A DNA stretch of 5,895 bases from Dehalococcoidia bacterium (GCA_009692985.1 SHYF01000108.1:1-5895); one strand, 5' to 3'; counted from the stretch's first letter, positions 1 to 5,891 are shown. Program-made: numbers and translations. Notes: generated from the sequence alone by a model not told the origin.

Positions 1-174
1 TCAGAAGCCCAGGAGGTCGCCTCCGTAGTCCTGTCCAAGCGCAAAGGAGCGGTGGAAAGGGTGCTGAAGCAGCTGTCGCCTTCCGAACGGCGCACCTTTA
101 TCAAGGGGTTGACGCTTTTGGCAAAAGATTTGGAGGGCGAAGTGGATGGCGTTACGGCACTGGAATTCAATTGA
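1..174 (+). CDS. C-terminal end of a probable MarR-family transcriptional regulator (5' end outside window)
   Basis: The first frame is open from base 1 and ends at TGA 172-174, followed at once by an in-frame TAG. It gives 57 residues that begin inside a protein. The visible part is charged and helical: a segment reading SKRKGAVERVLKQLS, then PSERRTFIKGLTLLAKDLEG. This matches the last two helices of MarR-type winged-helix repressors, where a run like 'L..Lsp.Er..l..gL..La..l' closes the dimerisation domain. The DNA-binding wing lies upstream and cannot be seen, so the family call rests on this tail alone. MarR regulators commonly sit in front of and control drug exporters, which fits the exporter remnant that follows and overlaps its stop codon. 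The last ten or so residues (about VDGVTALEFN) may not be native if the neighbouring deletion ended inside this gene. An unrelated helical protein remains possible. Confidence 0.55.
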   Translation, partial: SEAQEVASVVLSKRKGAVERVLKQLSPSERRTFIKGLTLLAKDLEGEVDGVTALEFN

Positions 175-536
175 TAGTCCGCGCCATAATATTCGTTGCG
201 CCGGTGTTCCTTATTGCTATTTTCACGACCCAGGCTGACGTGGTTGACCTGGCGTCAACGTGGCTGCGGCTTCAGGTAATCTCCGCTTTCTTCATGGGCA
301 TGTCCATGGTCTTCCAGCAGTCATTCAATGGGGTAGGTGACACGTTTGCGCCAATGGTGGTTATAATGCTGGCAGTCTGGCTAGTAGAGGTGCCGCTTGC
401 CTGGACGTTTAGCCACACCATGGGCGTCGGCCCTTTGGGCGTTGGGTACGCTAATATCGTAGGTATGGCGTCTCGCTTTGCACTCTACGTGCCGTACTTC
501 TTTTGGGGCCGCTGGCTCCGGGTCAAGGTTATATAA
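171..536 (+). pseudogene. MATE-family multidrug exporter, C-terminal fragment only
   Basis: The frame encodes 121 residues from a TTG at 171 to TAA at 534-536. The protein is very hydrophobic with about four membrane segments (roughly residues 3-19, 33-50, 60-82 and 87-113). It carries the C-terminal signature of MATE (NorM/DinF-type) sodium- or proton-coupled drug exporters: a segment ending IAIFTTQADVVDLA, then FQQSFNGVGDTFAPM (the 'lrG.GDt..pm' region), the VEVPLAW helix, and a G-rich last helix closing with GRW. Family members have about 450 residues and twelve helices, so some 330 N-terminal residues are absent. The upstream continuation of this frame runs through the MarR-like gene and does not look like MATE. 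The TTG overlaps the preceding stop as TTGA, so coupled translation is possible, but no convincing Shine-Dalgarno site precedes it and four helices should not make a working exporter. The most likely explanation is an internal deletion fusing the end of marR to the end of the exporter gene. A mis-assembly would look the same. Confidence 0.72.
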
Positions 537-661
537 CGGCTGCTGAAAAATAGGAGTCCAGAGGGGCGAAGCCTCGGAGCCTGCCCTGAGTAGGCCAAAG
601 GAAAGGGGGTCAGGGGGATGGTCGAAGGAGTTATTCATCACCTTGCTAACGAAAGGTACAC

Positions 662-2059
662 ATGTCCATTGAATCAGAAAAGCTGGTGGCGGAGAAGCCC
701 AGAAGCGCAGAAGGCTTATCTGGAAGCACCCCCGCAGGCCCCGTGCTTGCGCCGCCTGCGGAAAACCAACCACGCGAAGCGTTCAAGATAGGCACTTTTC
801 AGGCCTTGGGAGTAAGGGACTATCGGTTGCTGTGGGTCAGCAACCTGTTCGGCAGCGCTGGCATGTGGATACAGATGGTTACGCTTGGATGGCTGGCGTA
901 TGACATGACCGGCTCGGGCACCATTTTGGGGGCAATGAACGGCATGCGCGCCATACCTGTGCTTCTGTTGGCTCCGTTGGCAGGTGTTGCCGTTGACAGG
1001 CTGAACCGGCGAACTCTTATGATCGGGCTGCAACTGGTCCTAATTCCTATCATAATGACGCTCTCCATAGGGCTTTTCTTCGACCAGGTCGAAATTTGGC
1101 ACCTGTTCGTATTTACCCTGGTTGCCGGCACAGTGCAAGTCTTCTATATGCCCTTGCAGCAAACAATTGCGTTTGATCTGGTTCCCAGGAAGCTGATTCC
1201 AAATGCGGTGGCACTTAACAGCATCGCGTTCAACGTCACCAGGGTAGTGGGACCCAGCGCAGCGGGCTATCTCATCGCATGGCTGGGGCCAGAAGGCAAC
1301 TTCTTTGTGCAGGCCTGTGCCTACCTGGGCGTCCTCATCAGCATCTTCATGATCTCTTTTCCGCCTAAGCAAGCTTCTGCCCAGAGACAATCTATATCCA
1401 GGAATCTGGCCGAGGGATTTGCATACGTCAGGAAGGACAAAACGGCCAGGCTTCTGCTGATGCTTGGATTCATCCCACCTCTACTTCTTATCCCGTCCTT
1501 CATTTCCCTTATGCCCATCTTCGCCAGAGACGTTTTCCATGCAGGCCCCAAGGAACTGGGGCTACTGATGTCCGTGACTGGTGCCGGAGGCCTGGTTGGT
1601 GGCGTGTTTACGGCGTCTCTGGGTAGTTTCGAAAGGCGGGGACTGTTGGAGCTGTTGATGCTCCTGGCTGCCAGCTTGGCGCTTCTAGGCTTCGCCTTTG
1701 CTCCTTCCATGCTGGCAGCAATGCCGCTGCTTTTTGTGGCAGGGTTTTGTGAGATGGTGTACATGACAACTAATCAGACCATCCTCCAGCTATCCATTCC
1801 AGACTCCGTTCGTGGACGCATAACCAGCCTCTTTATGCTGTCTATGGGTGTAATGCCTGTGGCATCCCTGGTGTTTGGGATGGCTACGGACCACATAGGC
1901 GCTCAGGCGGTGGTGAAGATTGCTTCGGTTGCAGCATTGGCGGCGGGCATGCTTATCATCGCCTTTGTGCCGTTCATTCGAAACCTCCGCCTCAGCCAAA
2001 TAGGGCCCGCCCCTCAGAGCGGGCGTCCTCTGGCAGAGAGTAGTAGACGTGCAGGCTAG
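662..2059 (+). CDS. MFS exporter, MFS_3 / EntS-like family
   Basis: This 465-residue protein is a full-length major facilitator superfamily transporter of the inner membrane. It has a polar, proline-rich cytoplasmic tail (about residues 1-45) and then two bundles of six helices separated by a basic loop near residues 233-262 (FPPKQ... to VRKDKTARL). Family signs are FQALGVRDYRLLWVSN before helix 1, the loop 2-3 motif A GVAVDRLNRR (108-117), the 'P..QQTIAFDLVPR..IPNAVALNS' region, and 'GP..AGYLIA' in helix 5. These features are typical of the MFS_3 group that includes the enterobactin exporter EntS and many putative drug or secondary-metabolite exporters driven by proton antiport. The ATG at 662 is preceded by GAAAGG (651-656) at a 5-nt spacing. 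The gene ends in tandem TAG codons. It leads a run of three close genes, and 125 nt separate it from the MATE remnant. The substrate is unknown. Family confidence is high, specificity is not. Confidence 0.9.
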   Translation: MSIESEKLVAEKPRSAEGLSGSTPAGPVLAPPAENQPREAFKIGTFQALGVRDYRLLWVSNLFGSAGMWIQMVTLGWLAYDMTGSGTILGAMNGMRAIPVLLLAPLAGVAVDRLNRRTLMIGLQLVLIPIIMTLSIGLFFDQVEIWHLFVFTLVAGTVQVFYMPLQQTIAFDLVPRKLIPNAVALNSIAFNVTRVVGPSAAGYLIAWLGPEGNFFVQACAYLGVLISIFMISFPPKQASAQRQSISRNLAEGFAYVRKDKTARLLLMLGFIPPLLLIPSFISLMPIFARDVFHAGPKELGLLMSVTGAGGLVGGVFTASLGSFERRGLLELLMLLAASLALLGFAFAPSMLAAMPLLFVAGFCEMVYMTTNQTILQLSIPDSVRGRITSLFMLSMGVMPVASLVFGMATDHIGAQAVVKIASVAALAAGMLIIAFVPFIRNLRLSQIGPAPQSGRPLAESSRRAG

Positions 2060-2078
2060 TAGGCGGCTGTGAGGCGAC

Positions 2079-2618
2079 ATGAAAAGCAATCTTGGCAGCC
2101 AAAAGGCCAGACGTGTCAGCGACGAAGCAGTGAAGGCCAAAACTGGCAAGGTCTGGCAGGAGTGGTTCGCCATCCTGGATGCGGCGGGCGCAAGAGAGAT
2201 GAGCCATACAGAGATAGCCAGGCATCTTCAGCAGCGGGAAGGTGCCCCCCACTGGTGGTGGTGCCAGATGGTGGCCAACACCTACGAACAGGACCGTGGG
2301 CTGCGGGAGAAACACCAGATGCCCCAGGGGTTTCAGATCAGCGTCAGCAAGACAATTGCGGCCCCTGTGGCAGCTCTTTACCGCTCCTGGAACGATGCGA
2401 GTCTGCGCATGCGCTGGTTGCCTGATGCGCCCCTCGCTATCCGTAAGGCAACGCAAGATAAGTCCTTGCGGATGACCTGGAGCGATGGCAGCTCCGCCGT
2501 AGAGGTGCTTTTCAATGCCAAGGGGGATGCCAAGTATCAGGTGGTCGTGCAGCACAGCAAACTGGCAGATGCTGATCAGGCCGAAGCTATGAAGTCGTAC
2601 TGGAGCAAGGCGCTTTAA
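2079..2618 (+). CDS. Two-domain protein: DUF4287-like N-terminus plus SRPBCC/AHSA1-like C-terminus
   Basis: This soluble protein of 179 residues has no signal peptide or membrane segment. Residues about 12-78 resemble DUF4287: KTGKVWQEWFAILDAAGA, then MSHTEIARHLQ, then a WWWCQMVANTYEQDRGLRE segment, the usual 'W..MV...YE..rGlR' ending. Residues about 84-175 resemble a short SRPBCC (START/Bet v1-like, AHSA1) domain: 'ISVSKTIAAPVAALYRSW', then 'LRMRWLPDA', a strand pair reading LRMTWSDGSSAVEVLF, and a final helix from about residue 163 to the end. SRPBCC folds form a hydrophobic pocket that binds lipids, polyketides or other small molecules; the role of this subgroup is not established. The ATG at 2079 follows GAGG (2071-2074) at a rather short 4-nt spacing and lies 19 nt after the upstream MFS stop. 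The next MFS gene begins 25 nt after its stop, so all three are probably co-transcribed. An intracellular ligand-binding or sensing role beside the transporters is inference only. Confidence 0.82.
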   Translation: MKSNLGSQKARRVSDEAVKAKTGKVWQEWFAILDAAGAREMSHTEIARHLQQREGAPHWWWCQMVANTYEQDRGLREKHQMPQGFQISVSKTIAAPVAALYRSWNDASLRMRWLPDAPLAIRKATQDKSLRMTWSDGSSAVEVLFNAKGDAKYQVVVQHSKLADADQAEAMKSYWSKAL

Positions 2619-2630
2619 CGCCTGCAACAA

Positions 2631-2637
2631 GAGGTGA
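2631..2637 (+). promoter_or_regulatory. Shine-Dalgarno site that fixes a TTG start
   Basis: The sequence AAGAGGTGA (core GAGGTGA) ends 6 nt before the TTG at 2644. This is the best ribosome binding site in the stretch between the two genes. The ATG at 2637 inside it reads into a stop after five codons (ATG ACC GTT GTC AGA TAG) and so is not a start for the transporter. In the transporter frame an in-frame TGA lies at 2638-2640, which leaves TTG 2644, GTG 2674 or ATG 2707. Only the TTG has a site at proper spacing. Confidence 0.75.
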
Positions 2638-2643
2638 TGACCG

Positions 2644-4005
2644 TTGTCAGATAGGCTGGTCCAATTAGGAAGTGTGCAAAAGGCGCCCATTCTGCTGCCC
2701 AAGGGCATGTACTATGGCTGGGTTATTGTATGGGTTTCTTGGTTGGCCAACATGGTGACTTCAACTATGAACCCGGTGGTATTCTCCATTTTCATAGACC
2801 CCATGCGCCACGACCTTGGCGTGGGCCTAAGCACCTTGGCGTGGGCTGTCACCATTCGACAGATTAGCGGTGGAATCGCGGCGCCTTTCGTGGGGCGTCT
2901 GGTGGACGCCTTTGGAGCGCGGTGGATGGGCCTCTTTGGAGCCGCGCTGGCCGGAGCCACGCTCGTAAGCCTGTACTTTGTTCACAACGTCTGGGTCATG
3001 TATCTTCTCTATGGCTTATCCGGGTTGGGCGGGTTCGGCACCTTTGGTGGCAACCTATTGACCACGGTTCCCGCTGCCAACTGGTTTATTGCCAAGCGGG
3101 GTCGAGCCACATCCATAGCAGGTACAGGCGTGGGCGTGGGAACGGCGCTGGGAGTGCCGATTGCCCAGCTCCTTGTGCATACGGTGGGCTGGAGGTGGGC
3201 CTGGGTGGTATTTGGCATTGCCATATGGGTTGTCATTATTCCAGCTTACGGGTTCCTCATGCGTCGCCGCCCGGAAGACCTGGGCCTCTACCCCGATGGG
3301 GCGTCCAGCCCGTATGGCGCCGCGTCTGGCGGGAGGGATGGGGGTACAGCCCGGCCAGGGGCAACGGAGGTCAACTGGACCTTGGCCGAAGCACTTCGCA
3401 CTCCTGTCTTCTGGTTCATATTGCTGTCATTGACTGCCTACATGTTCTCCAGCTCTGCCGTTCTTTTCCTGCGGGTCCCATTCTGGAACAAGTTGGATGT
3501 TTCCACCGTGACCATTGCCTTTGGCATGGCTGCGGACCCGTTCACCGTAATCTTCGCCATGTTGCTCTTCGGCCTGTTGGCGGAGCGGTTCGCCGTGAGG
3601 TATATGGCCGTTGTTGGAGGCATCTGGCGTGGCATCTCCATGTTGCCTCTGATGATGGGCGGCAGCAGCGTTTTGTATGTTTTCGCTCACAACATCACGT
3701 GGGGCATAGGATCAGGTGGCAACGCTGCCGCCCAAAATCTGGTAATCCCCACCTATTTTGGCCGGCTGGCCCAGGGAGCCATTAGAGGTTTTTCGGCGCC
3801 TCTGATGATTGGAGCTGGAGCCCTGGGGGCACCGGTGGTGGGCTACATGATGGACGCCGACATGAATGTAAACCTGATATGGGCAATCAGCGGGTGCATG
3901 ATGCTGTTCTCCGGACTGGCCTTCCTCTTCTTGAAACCGCCCAGCCTGTCGAAGAAGCAACGTGCTCCAGTGGCGGAGAAGGCGTCAGCGCCAGCCGATA
4001 GGTAA
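2644..4005 (+). CDS. MFS transporter, MCT/OxlT-like
   Basis: This 453-residue, 12-helix major facilitator superfamily transporter of the inner membrane belongs to a different branch from the MFS gene upstream. Features in order: a YYGWVIV start of helix 1 (about 23-29), typical of oxalate/formate antiporter and monocarboxylate porter relatives; motif A GRLVDAFGAR (84-93); a glycine-rich helix 4 (GLSGLGGFGTFGGN); 'NWFIAKRGRATSIAGTGVGVG' (146-166); the central-loop signature RRRPEDLGLYPDG (207-219); a variable Gly/Ser-rich linker (about 220-240); and the second six-helix bundle with 'RYMAVVGG' and 'GSGGNAAAQNL'. The tail after about residue 430 is basic and Ala/Lys-rich. The start is TTG 2644, chosen for its strong Shine-Dalgarno site; starting at ATG 2707 would remove 21 residues but keep helix 1. 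Relatives carry small organic anions or are annotated as drug exporters, and the substrate here is unknown. It is the last gene of the three-gene run. Confidence 0.88.
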   Translation: MSDRLVQLGSVQKAPILLPKGMYYGWVIVWVSWLANMVTSTMNPVVFSIFIDPMRHDLGVGLSTLAWAVTIRQISGGIAAPFVGRLVDAFGARWMGLFGAALAGATLVSLYFVHNVWVMYLLYGLSGLGGFGTFGGNLLTTVPAANWFIAKRGRATSIAGTGVGVGTALGVPIAQLLVHTVGWRWAWVVFGIAIWVVIIPAYGFLMRRRPEDLGLYPDGASSPYGAASGGRDGGTARPGATEVNWTLAEALRTPVFWFILLSLTAYMFSSSAVLFLRVPFWNKLDVSTVTIAFGMAADPFTVIFAMLLFGLLAERFAVRYMAVVGGIWRGISMLPLMMGGSSVLYVFAHNITWGIGSGGNAAAQNLVIPTYFGRLAQGAIRGFSAPLMIGAGALGAPVVGYMMDADMNVNLIWAISGCMMLFSGLAFLFLKPPSLSKKQRAPVAEKASAPADR

Positions 4006-4243
4006 GTGGGGCCTGCTTGCCTTTGATGGGTGACATTCGAACCTATCCCCCAATAGCCTGCGTACAGTGGCTTTCGAACAAAAGTCCCTTCTCCGCTTGC
4101 GGGAGAATGTTAGGTTGAGTGGTGTTTCATTTTCACTCTAGCCCACTCTCATAAGAGAGAGGGATTTGGGGATACTCGCCGGTAAAGTGTCACTCAATTC
4201 CTGGACGAGTACATGCCAGCATCTTGACAAGTTTGACAGGTTC
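4006..4243. other. Intergenic region between convergent genes
   Basis: These 238 nt lie between the stop of the second MFS gene and the stop of the minus-strand portal remnant, so no promoter is needed here. No credible coding frame was seen. The region contains the inverted REP-like pair at 4085-4164, which is also the only candidate transcription-stop structure for the plus-strand operon. No U-tract-type terminator is evident. Two TTGACA hexamers 9 nt apart (4224-4229 and 4233-4238) have no matching -10 box. Confidence 0.5.
4085..4164. repeat. Pair of REP-like palindromic elements in inverted orientation
   Basis: Unit one (4085-4122) has a hairpin with TTCTCC (4089-4094) pairing to GGAGAA (4102-4107) around a GCTTGCG loop, followed by TTAGGTTGAGTGG. 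Unit two (4134-4164), read on the minus strand, gives TCCCTCTCTC, TTAT, GAGAGTGGGC and then TAGAGTG. It forms an 8-bp stem (4142-4144 and 4146-4150 with 4155-4159 and 4161-4163) with one A-A mismatch and an ATAA loop. Both units follow the same plan: a CCCTCTCC/GGAGAGGG-type hairpin and then a 'taGggTGAGtG' tail. The two tails face each other across about 11 nt. This is the architecture of REP/BIME-type intergenic repeats. Such elements usually lie between genes and can act as transcript ends or protect mRNA 3' ends. Copy number elsewhere in the genome cannot be seen from this window. Confidence 0.62.
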
Positions 4244-5539
4244 CTATCCACCCTCCTTCTTCACCCTCTGCATCTCAGCGTCCGGGTCAGGCACGCCTAA
4301 CGCTTCCATGGTGGTGCGGCGGCTGTGGAGACCGGCGTTTACCAGTAGCTGCTCGTCGCGGACAATGCGGCCTCGGTCCTGGGGCAGCACCGGCCCCCAG
4401 ACGATGTTCTGTCGCACGGGCAGGTATTGCACGCCGGTGCGTTGCTCCATCACGCGCAGTATAAGCTCGTTGTGGCGCTGCTAGGCAGCGGAGCGCACCA
4501 GCCGCTTGCGGCGTACCCGCTGCAAGAGTGGGTGCATCTCCATTTCCAGGGCCACGCCGGAGAGTGCACGAGGATTGTCGCCAAAGCTGGTGCGCGGCGT
4601 CTCCGACAGGTCGTGTATGGCGCGATAGATGAGGTCAATGAAGTCCACGTGCAGCTTGACGCCACCACCCTGTAGAAGGTCCAGCAGGTAGACCCGCGCC
4701 CGCTCTGACAGCTCCCACACTGCACCGGGCTGCACGGCGATGTCCTCGGGCACGCTCGACGCCCTCCAGGACGGCGATGGGGTTGCCCGATAGCTCTATG
4801 ATGGTGGATAGCTGGGAGAGGGACCGGTTCAACTCGCGGGCCCGCTCCACCAGGGGTGGCAGGTCCGATTCGCCCCAGAAGGCTTTTGGCACGCGCAGGT
4901 TGGGGAAGAGCACGAAGGGGATGATTCCGTAAGGGTTGGGGCGCTCTTGGACCAGTGTGTTCTCCACCCATAGCTGAAACACCTCGTCTGTCCACGCCTC
5001 CACTACTGTGACCGCCTGTTGCCGGGGCGCTTCCACGCCGTACAGCATGGCCGCTTCTTCGGTGGAGAGGCGGTAGCGGCTGGCCATGCGCCACACCTGC
5101 GATGGGTCGTCGGCAATCCACCATGCGAAGAGACCCTGGATGTCTGGGGCCGAGATACGCACTCGCCCTTCGCGGGCGTCCCAGGTCATCTTGTAAGCGC
5201 CGTCGCCAAGGATGGCGGTGTCCAGCTCGGTGTCGAAGTCCAGAGCCTCCAGATGGTTCTCTTGTGGACGCGGCGCAGGGTTTCCTGGGCGCGGCGCGCC
5301 CGCTCTGCGCTCTCCGGCGATGAGTCTACGGGTTCCACGATGGTGTTCATGCCAGGGAGCAGGTAGGAAACGACCTTGTCAACGACGGCCTTGGCGTAGT
5401 TGAATGTGAGGCGGCGTTCTCCAGGCCGGGCGCGGCCCTGCCACTGTGTGCCGTTGTAAAAGGATAGGTTATCGCGGTAACGGCGCAGGCGCTCTGTGTC
5501 CATGCGGTTGATAAGCTGGGGAAGGGTAGGTTGGTTCAT
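4244..5539 (-). pseudogene. Phage portal protein (SPP1 gp6-like), disrupted by two frameshifts and an amber codon
   Basis: Read across its lesions, the gene gives about 431 residues, a usual length for gp6-like portals, the dodecameric ring at the capsid vertex through which DNA is packaged. Part one (5539 to about 5261) holds LSFYNGTQW and RRLTFNYAKAVVDKVVSYL. Part two (about 5261 to 4755, another frame) holds LGDGAYKMTWD, ALFAWW-like GLFAWW, RYRLSTEEA, GIIPFVLFPNLRVPKAFWGESDL, 'LNRSLSQLS' and SGNPIAVLEGVE. Part three (4753 to 4244, first frame again) holds VPEDIAVQPGAVWEL, SGVALEMEMHPLLQRV, then a TAG (4481-4483), then LPQDRGRIVRDEQLLVNAG to the final stop (4244-4246). The lesions are one missing base near 5260-5261 (AAG-AGA where AAG-GAG is expected), one extra base at 4754 and the amber codon. 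The ATG at 5539 has GAGGT (5548-5552) 8 nt upstream. No capsid or scaffold gene follows. Sequencing errors could explain the frameshifts; the amber codon makes real decay more likely. Confidence 0.82.
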
Positions 5540-5547
5540 GGAACTTT

Positions 5548-5552
5548 ACCTC
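5548..5552 (-). promoter_or_regulatory. Shine-Dalgarno site of the portal gene
   Basis: On the minus strand GAGGT lies 8 nt before the ATG at 5539. It shows that the true 5' end of the portal gene is preserved even though the body of the gene is broken. The stop codon of the short upstream remnant (5557-5559) lies just before this site, the spacing expected inside a phage operon. Confidence 0.55.
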
Positions 5553-5556
5553 ACAA

Positions 5557-5721
5557 TTACAGGTTGTTGGTTAGAGCGGGCCATTCGGAGGCCACTGCAG
5601 GGCGAGCGTCAATCAAGGCACGCGCCAATATCCGGTGCACAGTGCGCTGGCCGATATGATGCGCGACATCCGGGTTGTTTGCTAGCGAAGGCGACTTGTG
5701 TATGGTGCAGCGGGGAGACCC
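5557..5721 (-). pseudogene. Short protein-like remnant upstream of the portal gene, no start codon
   Basis: A minus-strand frame is open from 5721 (just after a TGA) to TAA at 5557-5559. From about 5700 it reads SPSLANNPDVAHHIGQRTVHRILARALIDARPAVASEWPALTNNL. This composition is far more protein-like than the other two frames, which are quickly closed. The piece AHHIGQRTVHRILARAL has the spacing of a helix-turn-helix, and the WPALT ending looks like a natural C-terminus. It stops 17 nt before the portal ATG, where a phage operon would carry a terminase or other packaging gene. There is no ATG or TTG at a suitable place (only an internal GTG), and the first codons overlap the hairpin at 5709-5738, so it is probably the 3' end of a gene whose front was lost. 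I do not recognise the family with confidence, and it may be chance. Confidence 0.3.
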
Positions 5722-5738
5722 TCAAGGGCCTCCCCGCT
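5709..5738. terminator. Strong hairpin downstream of tRNA-Val, possible terminator
   Basis: Thirteen bases on each side (5709-5721 and 5726-5738) pair around a four-base loop. In minus-strand RNA the stem is continuous, with TTGA as loop and one G-U pair. In plus-strand RNA the same position is an A-C mismatch. The hairpin begins 27 nt after the CCA end of the tRNA, a natural place for its transcript to end, but no U-run follows on that strand. The only T-rich tail (CTTGTTTC, 5739-5746) is on the plus side. It may be a U-independent stop, a bidirectional terminator, or a processing structure for the tRNA precursor. Confidence 0.5.
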
Positions 5739-5765
5739 CTTGTTTCGGGTGAGGTGTGTCAACAA

Positions 5766-5842
5766 TGGTGGGCGGTAGTGGACTCGAACCACTGACCTCT
5801 GCGATGTCAACGCAGTGCTCTAACCAACTGAGCTAACCGCCC
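5766..5842 (-). tRNA. tRNA-Val (anticodon GAC), CCA encoded
   Basis: The minus strand folds as a complete 77-nt cloverleaf. The acceptor stem is GGGCGGT with ACCGCCC. The D arm is GCTC/GAGC with a loop containing AGTTGG. The anticodon stem is CTGCG/CGCAG with loop TTGACAT, giving anticodon GAC, which reads valine codons GUC and GUU. A 5-nt variable loop follows, then the T arm AGTGG/CCACT with loop TTCGAGT. The discriminator is A (5769) and the CCA end is encoded (5766-5768). All stems are fully paired, so the gene looks functional. It has its own promoter just upstream and decayed phage sequence directly downstream of its 3' end. Confidence 0.97.
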
Positions 5843-5862
5843 GGGGCATGGAGGACGAGCCT

Positions 5863-5891
5863 AGTTTAGCAACGTGGCAGGTATGGGTCAA
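5863..5891 (-). promoter_or_regulatory. Sigma-70-type promoter of tRNA-Val
   Basis: On the minus strand TTGACC (5886-5891) and TAAACT (5863-5868) are separated by exactly 17 nt, close to the TTGACA/TATAAT consensus at optimal spacing. Transcription would begin near 5856, leaving a leader of roughly 14 nt before the tRNA 5' end at 5842. A GC-rich stretch lies between the -10 box and the tRNA. No other promoter in the window is as clear. Confidence 0.72.

Noticed and set aside
583..630. GCCCTGAG... and ...GTCGAAGGAG stretches before the first MFS gene, recalling common intergenic repeats; GTAGGCCAAAGGA and GATGGTCGAAGGA as a direct repeat
   Set aside because: The two copies agree at only 9 of 13 positions and no firm hairpin or second full unit is present. 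This cannot be told from chance without genome-wide counts.
618..800. ATG at 618 opening a short frame that overlaps the MFS start
   Set aside because: It has no good ribosome binding site and soon becomes the out-of-frame shadow of the MFS N-terminus.
4030..4082. TTCGAACC/TTCGAAC motifs at about 4037 and 4073, similar to the T-loop of the tRNA-Val (an attachment-site candidate)
   Set aside because: The match to the tRNA end is only about seven bases, flanking bases do not pair as a T arm, and no longer repeat of the tRNA 3' end is present.
4224..4262. Two TTGACA hexamers 9 nt apart, resembling -35 boxes
   Set aside because: No -10-like hexamer lies 16-18 nt after either one, and no plus-strand gene follows.
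4481..4483. In-frame TAG in the portal as a possible recoded amber codon, as in some phages
   Set aside because: Host-type genes here use TAG as a normal stop (the first MFS gene ends in TAG TAG), and the portal also carries two frameshifts, so decay is the simpler reading.
4450..5124. Long minus-strand frame (224 codons) overlapping the portal region
   Set aside because: It is the third frame of the portal remnant. Its translation is rich in Arg, Pro and Ser, with no portal motifs, as expected for an out-of-frame reading of GC-rich DNA.
5496..5795. Plus-strand open frame of 99 codons across the portal start, remnant, hairpin and tRNA
   Set aside because: It runs antisense through the tRNA gene and portal 5' end, lacks a convincing ribosome binding site, and its translation resembles no protein.
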